From positions 1 to 16,487 of the forward strand of contig MU070440.1 of NCBI GenBank assembly GCA_002284615.2: a stretch of 16,487 nucleotides of DNA, read 5' to 3'. Source of the stretch: Dunaliella salina. Lineage: Eukaryota > Chlorophyta > Chlorophyceae > Chlamydomonadales > Dunaliellaceae. Shown piece by piece: positions 1-8,336 of the stretch. The notes below the pieces were generated by a model. The model worked only from the letters and a program-made list of their open reading frames with translations. It made no database searches and was not told where the DNA came from. Each line of letters starts with the position of its first letter. The stretch's first letter is position 1. A program made the translations under genes and the position numbers.

Positions 1-425
1 ACCATCATTGATTACTGTGGTCGGCATAAGACACCTCCTAAGGATGGAGATCCAGACTATGTGCCTGCTAGCACTGTGGCATACAAACTGGACCTCCCAA
101 CATGCGAACGCACGACGTCTTTCACGTGTCTTTGCCGAAACGAGACAAACGAGATGGGCGTGTGCAGCCACCTCCTATACCCATAGTTGTGGATGGGGAG
201 GAGTGGTTTACTGCTGAGAGAATCTTGGATCACCGGGATATTGATATTACCATCAAGAGAAAGACTAAACACTCACCAGCCAAAGTCAAGCAACTGCGCT
301 AATATTTGGTCAAATGGACTGGCTATGGTGATGAGCATAACAGCTGGGAACCAGAAGAAAATGTCTCTGAGCTGGATGCTCTGAAAGCTTACCATAACTA
401 CCTTAATAATCTCCCCACCAACTAA
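1..425 (+). pseudogene. Decayed 3' end of Ty3/gypsy (chromodomain) retrotransposon pol: integrase C-terminus plus chromodomain
   Basis: This is the tail of a retrotransposon polyprotein; in intact elements the integrase inserts the cDNA and its chromodomain guides target choice. Frame 1 (from about base 10) reads into VAYKLDLP, the SH3-like end of the integrase. The reading then moves to the frame of base 102, giving HDVFHVSLPK and DGEEWFTAERILDHR, which are classic gypsy blocks. A TAA at 300-302 interrupts it exactly before YLVKWTGYGDEHNSWEPEEN, the chromodomain core with its conserved aromatic residues. The frame closes at TAA 423-425. One single-base indel near 98-101 and one stop are therefore visible, so this is a dead copy. 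The element's 5' part lies outside the window and no LTR boundary could be fixed. The family assignment is from recognised motifs and is secure; the clade is not resolved. Confidence 0.9.
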
Positions 426-642
426 TGAGAATGACTGGCCATCACAGTTTGAGTCCCCCTGCTGCTCAAAGTCCCATGCAGTGCTTGCACTCAGCAAGCC
501 TGCAAGCAATCAGCATGCTTGCATTTAATGTTTGGCAGCCATAAATGCATGTGTGCATGAATGCACTTCCAAGTTAGGTTTTGTGAGGTGCTTAATATTT
601 TGATACGTTTGATGGTGTTTTGAAGCTTGCTTCACCTGTTGC

Positions 643-755
643 TTTCTTGCCTGTGTCCGCATGCATGAGCATTACATGCATACTTTCTTGCTTGTGTCCA
701 CATGCATGAGCATTGCACACATACTATCTTGCTTGTGTCTGCATGCACGCTAATT
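643..755 (+). repeat. 41-bp tandem repeat, nearly three copies
   Basis: Copies begin at 643, 684 and 725, an exact 41-bp spacing. Each starts TTTCTTGCYTGTGTC (TATCTTG in the third) and continues with a CATGCATGAGCAT core. The third copy decays after about 25-30 bases. The sequence is rich in the palindrome GCATGC/ATGCAT. It lies shortly after the retroelement pol end and could be part of an LTR or a separate minisatellite. Confidence 0.85.
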
Positions 756-768
756 TGCTTGCGGGCAT

Positions 769-800
769 GAGGGGCTGTTTGCCCGAGGGGCTGTTTGCAC
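769..800 (+). repeat. 16-bp tandem duplication
   Basis: The 14-mer GAGGGGCTGTTTGC occurs at 769-782 and again at 785-798, giving a 16-bp period. It sits directly before the GCGGGA motif cluster. Confidence 0.8.
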
Positions 801-802
801 CT

Positions 803-898
803 GCGGGAATGTGCGGGATGGTTAAAAATAATTATTGAGAGGGGTGCGGGATTGACGCGGGATTGTGAAAATATATGTTTTGTTTAGGGGTGCGGGAT
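803..898 (+). repeat. Cluster of five GCGGGA motifs
   Basis: GCGGGA occurs at about 803, 813, 846, 857 and 892, all in the same orientation, within AT-rich DNA that otherwise has few G runs. Clustered short GC-rich motifs like these occur near the ends of hAT-type transposons, where the transposase binds. No matching terminal inverted repeat was found, so that reading is speculative. Confidence 0.55.
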
Positions 899-960
899 GA
901 TCACCTAGTAGTACGGTATGGTGAAAAATTGGAATTTTCCACCCATCCCCATTTCGTAAT

Positions 961-1451
961 GTACCCTCAGGTGTGTAACAGCACTATGATAGAGACAATT
1001 GCAAAAGGAATGGGGTCAATCGGTGGTCTGGCATAGATCACCTTTGACGATCGAGTCACAAAATTAAAAATAATTAAGATTAAACTAGAAAACGTGGTGA
1101 TATGCTTTTTATTTTGCAACTCGATTGTCAAGGTGGTCAAATTCGAGGTCACAGGTCCACACACCCGTGGCACCCCCCTGGAGCATATGATGCCAGGCAC
1201 AATACGCCGAACGACCTGATTGAGAAAAATCGTGCTTGCAACAGGCTACAGGTTACTGGTATAAGGATGCCGGAATCACTTCACACATCAGGCTAATCGG
1301 AATTGCTGGAACTATCTACAATCCATACACAATTGATCCCCCTGCAAAGTTGGCCTAACAAAAGACAAAGCCCATAAAACTGCACCAAACTATCATGCTG
1401 TCAATACCTCAACAAAAATTAACGGCACCAAACATGCCGAAAGAAAAGAAA
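961..1451. other. No gene recognised
   Basis: Only short reading frames with no family resemblance are present on either strand. The stretch is A-rich, and I see no repeat or RNA structure that I can support. Confidence 0.5.
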
Positions 1452-1505
1452 AGTCTACGCAAGCCAAAGGCCGCGTGCATTAAGGGAAGATCCCCTAACA
1501 AAGTG
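1452..1505 (+). repeat. Third, degenerate copy of the 1912-1989 repeat motif
   Basis: It shares with 1912-1960 the ordered words AGTCTACGC, GCGTGCA, TAAGGGAAGA (TAAGGAAAGA) and CCTAACA (CCCAACA). It lies in the same orientation about 460 bp upstream. This suggests a dispersed repeat, or a terminal region that was duplicated. Confidence 0.6.
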
Positions 1506-1911
1506 CCATCCAGTTGAGTAAGGATTAAAAGATTACAGGAAGAAGAAGGCCTGCAGTCAGAACGAATGGATGCCAGCCCGTTTGGTAAACTTCATTACGA
1601 AAATTATAAAGCTCGTTGTTGTTTGAATCAAAAAGAAGTGCATATGATTAGACTGAATATGGTGGAAGGTAGGCAAGTAAGGAGCCATCTGAGAAGGGAG
1701 ATGCATTAAAGAGAGGGGGGGACCATATCACAGAGAAGCACACTCACTACAGAGTGAGCATACATGATGAATACACCTGAAAAGAACATGTTGTCCGTCC
1801 TGAACATCATCTTGGGCAAAAATCAAATGGTGGGGAAATTAGAGTCGTCCCACGAAGCTTGCTCAACTTTCAACCCATGGACGCAAAGTCTAAAAGACGT
1901 ACCCAGTGAAA
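1506..1911. other. No gene recognised
   Basis: A purine-rich plus strand lies between two copies of the same repeat. Only short, unsupported reading frames are present. Confidence 0.45.
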
Positions 1912-1989
1912 GTCTACGCTGGACACAGGCAGCGTGCACTAAGGAAAGACCCAACAGTCAGCGCTGGCACTTATAGTGAGCCCCACCAA
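1912..1989 (+). repeat. Left arm of an inverted repeat (about 75 bp)
   Basis: This segment is the reverse complement, with scattered mismatches, of 3139-3214. Shared landmarks in order are GTCTRCGCTG, GCAGCGTGCA, AAGGAAAGACCCAACAG, CAGCGCTG, AGTGAGC and CCACCAA. The 18-base block around AAGGAAAGACCCAACAG is identical. The arms face each other across roughly 1.15 kb that contains a broken coding-like region. This layout resembles terminal inverted repeats of a DNA transposon or a foldback element. No target-site duplication could be recognised, and the arm ends are approximate. Confidence 0.8.
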
Positions 1990-2294
1990 TGGAGGCAGCT
2001 GTGAGCACCCGAGTCAATGTGGGTCCAGTGGGTTGTCGTCCATCTGTCCAGCTCCGCGCCTCATTCTCTTGCAACCAATCCATTATAGCCCCGTCCCCCC
2101 AAAAAAGAACCATTGCTTGATTTGCTGAATTGGATGGCATATTTTGGTGCTGTTAATGATTAGTTAGTGTCTTCACAGCGCGATAGTGGAGTTCTATTAC
2201 AGTTTTGCGGGCTTTGTCTTTGGTTATGCCAAGGATGCAGAGGGCATCACTAGCGTATGGATTGTAGACACTTTCAGCGATTCCAAATAGTGGT
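1990..2294. other. Spacer inside the inverted-repeat pair, no gene recognised
   Basis: The stretch between the left arm and the coding-like region has stops in all frames at normal density. It contains no motif or structure that I can support. Confidence 0.4.
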
Positions 2295-3038
2295 GTGTCA
2301 TGCAATTCAGGTCATACCCCTTTAGCACAAATTGAGGCCAATGTCATCGTTATCGCCATAGCTAGGATGATAACATTCACCTCTTGCTACCTCTGTGATG
2401 CCCGAGATGATGCGCTGGACAAGCAGCATGCCAACTTGAAATGCACCCACCCCAAATCTGCTTTCTACCACCAATATGCGTCCTTGCCCTCTGCCAGGGG
2501 TTCTATCCCTTGTTCACCCTCTTCCTCGGATGGCCCCTCACATATCTGCTATTCGCATGTACAGTTCTATGATGTATTTTGACAATGCACCAACAGGACA
2601 AGCTTTATCCTCCCTGAAAAGGACTTCTTCTCGTTTATGGACAGACTTCTGTCCGTCATTTTCAATTGAGGATTTGCTGACATCTCATCATCTGCTCACG
2701 TTCATTTCCCCTAGCTATCCGAGTTTAACACCGCCATAACAGAGTCTCTACACTCTATCCTGACGGGAGTCGCTGGCGGCCAGCGGCTGGCCCTATCAAT
2801 ATCCAATCTACTGTCAAACCCCTGTATACTCGACTTACTGAAAGAAAAAGTTCAAGCTTGCAAAACATCACTTCACTGCCGCGCTGTTAGGCTCAAAATG
2901 ATAAGCGCCAAATATCTCATCCGGTATAGCAATCCCAACGATGGGGGGCTGGAAAGGAGGGGGACAGAACATGCTCCTCACAGGATAGTGAGGCGCGTGC
3001 TTGGAAGGATGGCTGACAATCCGCTGGATCCTCGTTAG
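2295..3038 (+). pseudogene. Unidentified broken coding-like region between inverted repeats
   Basis: One frame stays protein-like for about 740 bases but is cut by TGA at 2580 and 2667 and TAG at 2712 before its end at TAG 3036-3038. The last open piece (2715-3035, 107 codons, no start Met) is the most convincing. It is helix-prone and then strongly basic, with ILDLLKEKVQACK in the middle and HRIVRRVLGRMADNPLDPR at the end. The piece before it contains FILPEKDFFSFMDRLLS. A 60-nt GT-AG segment (2655-2714) would remove two of the stops in frame, so a small intron is possible, although its GTCATT donor is weak. I do not recognise the family. Its position inside an inverted-repeat pair suggests a transposon protein remnant, by context only. 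Confidence 0.45.
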
Positions 3039-3138
3039 TTTGGTTGCCCCTAGGTTTGCAGGTTTGCAGGTTTACAGGAAAAAACCATCAGTCAAAATGC
3101 ATGACTGCTAGGTTAACCCTTAGGTAGTCACAAGAAAT

Positions 3139-3214
3139 TTGGTGGGCTCACTGTTAGTCTCAGCGCTGTCTGTTGGGTCTTTCCTTGATGCACGCTGCTT
3201 GGAGTCAGCGCAGA
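3139..3214 (-). repeat. Right arm of the inverted repeat (about 75 bp)
   Basis: The reverse complement aligns along its whole length with 1912-1989, including the identical block AAGGAAAGACCCAACAG. Together the arms delimit a candidate element of about 1.3 kb. The region from 3039 to 3138 between the coding-like frame and this arm has only a short tandem AGGTTTGCAGGTTTGCAGGTTT near 3052-3074. Confidence 0.8.
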
Positions 3215-3303
3215 CTTAGACTTCAACTTTTGACTGGAGTCCCGGTCAAAGGGCCTTCTTTTCCTGTACCTTGATACCTGTAACCTTTCACTAACTAGTA
3301 GTA

Positions 3304-3490
3304 GTTGTTGTTGTTGTTACATGGCTGGCTGACGCTGACGAGGAGGACCGGATGAGGGGTTTAACTTCTTTACATGTGTGTCAATAATTCATAGGGGCAG
3401 AAAAAGGAAAAGTAAAGAACTCAAGATCTCAGGCAAGGTTCACACGTTCTCACAAAGGTACTGTTCCAGCTAATTTAGGTTTGTAACAGT
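3304..3490 (-). repeat. SINE-like retroposon candidate, copy 1
   Basis: About 187 bp here match 6230-6402 in the same orientation. On the plus strand both begin with a (GTT)n run (five units here, four there), then TTACATGGCTG, GACGAGGAGGACCGGATGAGGGGTT, CTCAAGATCTCAGGCAAGG and AATTTAGGTT. Both stop at the same base after GTAACAGT. Read on the minus strand the element ends in an (AAC)n tail of variable length, as short retroposons do. This copy has a GGCT duplication and an A-rich insertion compared with copy 2. No clear target duplication is visible. Pol III promoter evidence is weak. Confidence 0.7.
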
Positions 3491-6176
3491 TTCTCCCCCT
3501 CTCCTTTAGCAGCGTCCTCACAGTCAAACAAAAAGTACAAAATGTGAAAATTGCAATGAAAACGAGTGAAGTCGCGCACGGAAAAGAAAATGAACCATGC
3601 CAAACTATTTTTCTTCGTCCACAAGCAAGCGAAACTACGTCCACGCATAACACACAATAACGAGTTTATTTAGGTTTTGGCAATTAACCAATTAAGCAAG
3701 CAAGCAACCAACTAATCAAGCAGTCAAACATTAATTGCTCCTTTGTTCATGGCGCCTATTCATTGAAAACACTTGAAAACGCTGGGCTGGCTATCCTTGC
3801 GAGCAGTTTCAGTGTGCACATTCAGGGAGTTGCTCACAAAACTAAGCCATGGAAGCCAATCCTGCAAACAACCCTGGCCTCCTTCCTGTGCAGCACATTG
3901 CTGTTTCGCACAAAGTGCACCACAAGAGAAAACCAGAAAATGTCCTCTAAACCAACATTCCTCCATCAACCTTCTGTCCAATACAATTCAATTTAGTTGC
4001 TCTTCCTTGCAAAGTCCAGCCAAGAATGCAGCCGAAAGTTCCACCTATTCCAGCACACTCTCAACCAGAGAAGGGCCACCTCAGCCAATCCAGTTGTAAT
4101 TCCTTGCGAGCTCCAGCGGAGTCAACGATCAAAAATTCCACTTTAACCAGCACACTTTCATCCTTATTTTTGCCAGCCACCTGAGTTTCCTCCTAATCCA
4201 GCACAGTGGCATGCACAAATTCAGCCACACCGGTCCACCCAATCCTGTCTAGTGGCCTGTATACACTGAGCAGTAGCTTCAGAATCATGATTTCACCCAT
4301 GTTTCCATCCTCAGTGTCTGAATTGCACACTACATTTGGAAGGGCATTGCTGCCGACGTGAAACGGTATGTACGTGCTCCAACAACAAGCAAGCACATGC
4401 ACATATCCCCAGCAAACACAGATGCAATCATCAAAACACTACTTCAGACAACTTGAAAGTTTTGCACTTGAAAGCGCATCTGCAAAAGGCTTTCGTCAGC
4501 CTTCTTTCCTCAAGCCTCAAAAACCTTCAGGGTTTCCCTGGAAGGGCCAGCATCGAATAAAACCAGCACTCTCACATGCCTTTCAACTCAGGCAAGTCTT
4601 TTTAAATGCAGTGTATCTGCAACAGGCCTCTCAAGCCTCTTTCCACAAATCTCATGAACAAAGATGCTGTGCATTCCATTGCACTATGACACTTGTGAGC
4701 AGACAGTACCCTGCATTCCAGAAGTTGGCTACTGCTGTGCGATAAGAAGCCGCAGAAATCCACAACAGTCAACACAACATTGTGCACCCTTCCTCAAATA
4801 ATGTGCTGCTTTTGCACCTCACGAGTTCCCTCAACCAGCAAGACCCTCTGCAGCCAGTCCATGGGTCCAATGCACACAGCTTGTATTTTCATGTACGCAA
4901 TGCACACCTTAAGGGTGAAGCTTCACCACAGAACCAGCAATTCACAGCACCTGGATTTCAAGGGCACTGCTACACAAAGAGTGGAAAGTACAGACTAGAC
5001 CAAAAACACATGCCAGCGGTTCCAACAAGTGCACGCCTACAAAGATGAGCGTGTTATCACCTGCCAACGGATACATGCCAACACTTTGGGCCTTACAGCT
5101 ATCCGCCCACTGCACAGTCCTTCCGTGGATATGCGGAACACATCATCTCAGTCCATATCCTACTCATGCCACCGTCCATACAATGGCACAGCACTTGGAT
5201 CTTGCACTCGTGCGCCAAATGCAGACCCATCATGAAAGGGGTCCCGGTCCTCACACAACATACCACGCTCCTCCACAAAATAGGGCTCTGGCGAGCAACA
5301 GGCGGCTTTCACTCTGAGGACAGCACCAAAACAACATCAGGTCACATCCGAATGCCACACCAGAAGCATCACCTTGCACGTCCAGCTGTGCACACTAATT
5401 TGTGCAATAAGAGCACGCCAATGCACGACAAGCATGGACAGCCAAAACATCCTGTCTCCATTCATGTAACATCATTTGCCATGTTTGCTTGACTTGTGCT
5501 TTATGCATGCCAAAACAAACAGCAGCGAAATTGTCCAGTAAAACTATGCCCAGCCTGCCAACCCCCTCCTCAGTCCAGGTCCCCAGGTGTATACTCCTAC
5601 ACCTCATTCATTTCTAACACTCGCGAGCCCCTCACCGCACTTCTATACTGCGGTCCCTCTCTCTCACTTGGGGCGCTCGCTCCTGGGGACTGGGAGGTGG
5701 TCAGGATGTGAGCCCCTAGCATACATCAAGGCCAGCAAAAGGCCAAAAGGTCCAGCCTGCACTCATCATACATCATCCACAGGCAACCATTCAAGATTTA
5801 AAGTCCTTTGTTGAAGAGCCGAGCAGCCAAGCTTCATGGCTGAAGGCAAAAACCTCCTTGTAATCCTTGTAATCCTTGTAAAGTCCTTTGTCCATCTGCA
5901 TGTTCATGAAGACACCTAAAATATCAGGACCTTCTGGAGCATCTACCATTGCTGCTTATGCAAGCAGCTGTCCATGTCCAATCAGGACGCAGAACTGCAT
6001 CTGTAATTGCTCGTGCTGATGCGTCCACAATCTTCAGCAAATGAGCACAACAGCTGCATCGGGCGCTACGCGGATCTGATTCGCGCCCACTAAATAATCC
6101 GCATCGAAGCCAGTACTTAGCTTCGCATTGGCGTTGGGCCCCACAGCGCAGCCCACAGCACCAGCCCAAAGGCGCC
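3491..6176. other. Long gene-free stretch with a C/A-rich plus strand
   Basis: About 2.7 kb holds many overlapping short open frames but no recognisable protein, splice-consistent exon chain or RNA gene. From about 3760 to 5820 the plus strand is conspicuously rich in C and A and poor in G and T, which thins out stops and so lengthens meaningless frames. The introns of the two real genes in this window are G/T-rich on their sense strand. This stretch would therefore fit intron or untranslated sequence of something transcribed on the minus strand, but that is inference. The segment 6040-6176 is more GC-rich and promoter-like. Confidence 0.5.
5855..5881 (+). repeat. 9-bp tandem repeat, three copies
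   Basis: TCCTTGTAA is repeated exactly three times, followed by a related AGTCCTTTG. It also places the green-algal poly(A)-type word TGTAA three times on the plus strand. Confidence 0.9.
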
Positions 6177-6229
6177 ATGGCTGCACCTTCAGCTCAGCCT
6201 GCCCAGGAGGGCGGCTTCGCTACCAAACT
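6177..6229 (+). pseudogene. Orphan ATG-led coding fragment (18 codons) abutting a repeat
   Basis: A GC-rich leader ends in GCGCC immediately before ATGG, a strong start context. It is followed by MAAPSAQPAQEGGFATKL, which looks like the N-terminus of a real alga protein (Ala/Pro/Gln-rich, possibly a leader). At 6230 the (GTT)n end of the SINE-like repeat begins, and the frame reads leucines and then a TGA at 6252. No donor GT lies at the junction. The simplest reading is a first exon disrupted by a repeat insertion, or a 5' gene fragment left behind. The product cannot be identified from 18 residues, and no continuation was recognised after the repeat at 6403. Confidence 0.4.
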
Positions 6230-6402
6230 GTTGTTGTTGTTACATGGCTGACGCTGACGAGGAGGACCGGATGAGGGGTTGAACTCCTTTACATCATGAT
6301 GTGTATTTGACATTAATTCAAAGGGGCAGAACTCAAGATCTCAGGCAAGGTTCACACATTCTCACAAAGATACTGTTCCAACTAATTTAGGTTAGTAACA
6401 GT
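6230..6402 (-). repeat. SINE-like retroposon candidate, copy 2
   Basis: This second copy of the 3304-3490 repeat is about 173 bp long with four GTT units. On the minus strand GTTCAACCC fits the pol III B-box pattern GWTCRANNC; the same site is mutated in copy 1. No convincing A box was found upstream of it. On the plus strand ATGGCTGACGCTGACGAGG would encode a short acidic peptide in this copy only. The right end coincides with that of copy 1. Confidence 0.7.
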
Positions 6403-6684
6403 AGTGCTAGTGCTGACAGTAGAGCATTTCCTTGCTTATTGGTTGTTGTCCATCAAGGACATTTGCTTTTTGACCTCTCCAGACGCCATTCATTATTGCA
6501 TGAATGTAGCAAAGCAAGCAACTGAACTTGCCTTCCTATCACCAGAGCAGGGATGTTGTCTGTTTCAGCTGCTGATATCACCTGCAGTAAACCATGTTGC
6601 AGAGGCCAGGTCCCTATGTAGAACTATATAATATGTATAATATAATATATACTATATGCTATAATACATATAATTGTATTTACT
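6403..6684. other. No gene recognised; AT-rich end
   Basis: This holds a single unsupported open frame (6404-6631) without family resemblance, followed from about 6626 by TA-rich low-complexity DNA that continues up to the transposon at 6694. Confidence 0.5.
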
Positions 6685-7347
6685 ATAATATATCAGGGGG
6701 CTAACTGGCCAATTTGCCAGACATGCTCTTCCTTGCATTTGTTTCCCAAATCTAACCATTCCAACCACTACTATTGATATAAATATTACATTTTACACAA
6801 AATGACAAATATTGGAGGATCCCAGACCACTCTCCTGGCCTCTGATCACCCTGAAATGGCCCACAGCTCCACCCTAGGACCATTTTTCACTCCCAAAATT
6901 TCAAATTTAAAACACCCATTTGAACTACTAACATCCTGCAAATGCAAAAATAGGAATGGAGGAGGTCCAAAAATGACCTTTTTGGCACCCCTAGTGCTGG
7001 ATTTTCTCTGAGGGAAATGGCTGAAATTCTGTATCTGACCAACCACTGGGTCTTTTCACTCCATTTTTTTGCAATGATATTCTTTTGGTACAAGGACCTC
7101 AAATCACTTAAGATCACCCAATTTGGTGCAGTGGGTGGTCAGACCTGGGCAGCTAGGTGCAAAAAACTAAGGTTCACGCCGCGGCTAATTAGGCACATTC
7201 TCCGGGAGTGCCAAGAAATGAGCTTCAAAGCTTGAGAAAGACCAGAGGTTACAAATCTTCAATCTACCGAACCATGGAGGATATGCACAAGGAGCATGCC
7301 AAAAATGCCTGACTTTGGGCCTCAGATAGCCCCCTCTGATAATATAT
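6685..7347. mobile_element. Non-autonomous DNA transposon (645 bp) with TIRs and a 9-bp direct duplication
   Basis: The element body is 6694-7338. Its left end begins CAGGGGGCTAACTGGCC. The right end, read on the minus strand, begins CAGAGGGGGCTATCTGAGGCC. These are imperfect inverted repeats of about 20 bp. Immediately outside, ATAATATAT stands on both sides (6685-6693 and 7339-7347), a perfect 9-bp duplication. The interior carries no transposase; a 69-codon frame at 6802-7011 resembles nothing known. A CAG-starting terminus suits hAT elements (8-bp duplications), whereas 9 bp suits Mutator-like elements. Because the flanks are TA-rich, the true duplication length is uncertain. It inserted into an AT-rich island. 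Confidence 0.82.
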
Positions 7348-7527
7348 GCTATTTATTTTAGTTTATTCAAATTACTATTACTAATTAAAATAAATAATGA
7401 TTAATATATACTATTTATTTTACGTTTATATATTATATTATATTTACTATAATAATTATAATATATCATATACTATATACTAAGTAATATATGATGATAA
7501 TATAATAAATACAATATAATGTATTCG
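7348..7527. repeat. AT-rich low-complexity island
   Basis: Almost pure A/T with many TATA, TAAT and ATAT words. It continues the TA-rich tract at 6626-6693, so the transposon seems to have split one island. Confidence 0.8.
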
Positions 7528-8336
7528 AGGTCTAACTGCATGGCTTACAACCTGCCAGATCTAGGTGAGTTGTTGTATCTATCATTCTGAACGTCCGCTT
7601 CAAGCGAAGTGAAGTTCATATGCCAGTTCATATGCCTTCAAACATAATGTTAAAATGCAAGCTCAACATTCTTCAGTACAGACTATCTGCCTTGTGCTTA
7701 TCCTTGTAGACAAGACTTCTTCAATTTTAGCAATCCGTCAGCCACTTTTTAGGCCACAGGCCTTGAATAGTAAGTGTTACTCAAGCGCAACACCTCCATT
7801 ATCCAACCAGCAAGAGTTGAGCAGGAAAAACAAGATACTTGAAGTTGAACAGAAAAAAATGAGAATTCATGGAGAAAAGGGGAATTCCTCGTTTTAGAAA
7901 AGGAAGGAAAAAAACTGCAGGCAGTGAAGCAATCTTCACATCAATAAAAGAAAACAGAAAAATTAAAGAAGGGAGAACACTTAAGGCCCAGGCATTGCGC
8001 ATCCTCTCCACCAAGAAACGAAGAAGATCAATGGGGAACAGATGGTTAACGAGTAGTATCCCACTTTTCAAAGCCTTGTGACTGCCACTTTGACCTCATG
8101 TTCATTTAGGAAACGATATCAAAAGCAAGAATGTCTTCCATGCATGCTGCAGCAGCCATTCAATGAGATTCAGTTGACACTGTGATTCGAAAACTTCGTC
8201 CTCACTTATCAATCAATTCCCCAAACAATGTGGGGCACTCACACATTTCCACGCCTTCTGAAGCCCCCCTACCTCACAGCACACCTATCCATGCGCACAG
8301 CGCAAGCTAAAAAACATCAGATCGCTCCTATGTAGA
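7528..8336. other. No gene recognised; probable 3' untranslated and flanking DNA of SRP9
   Basis: The part next to 8336 should contain the SRP9 3' UTR on the minus strand. The nearest minus-strand TGTAA, the poly(A)-signal word in Chlamydomonas-type algae, is at 7544-7548, far for a UTR but possible. A basic 70-codon frame at 7869-8081 and its neighbours show no family features. GTTCATATGCC is duplicated at about 7614-7636. Confidence 0.45.

Larger units (their letters stand above)
426..960. other. Non-coding stretch downstream of the retroelement remnant
   Basis: No gene is seen here. The first 200 bases may be the 3' untranslated part or LTR of the retroelement, but no LTR boundary, polypurine tract or target duplication could be recognised. 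The rest holds the two short tandem repeats and the GCGGGA cluster listed separately, and then an AT-rich stretch. Confidence 0.5.

Noticed and set aside
3773..5492. Series of 70-125 codon frames on the plus strand as a possible gene
   Set aside because: Several frames overlap one another with similar C/A-rich composition. There is no conserved motif and no splice chain that yields a protein-like product.
3304..6402. The two direct repeats as LTRs of one retrotransposon
   Set aside because: The repeats have a (GTT)n end, no TG...CA ends, no primer-binding site or polypurine tract, and no retroelement coding between them.
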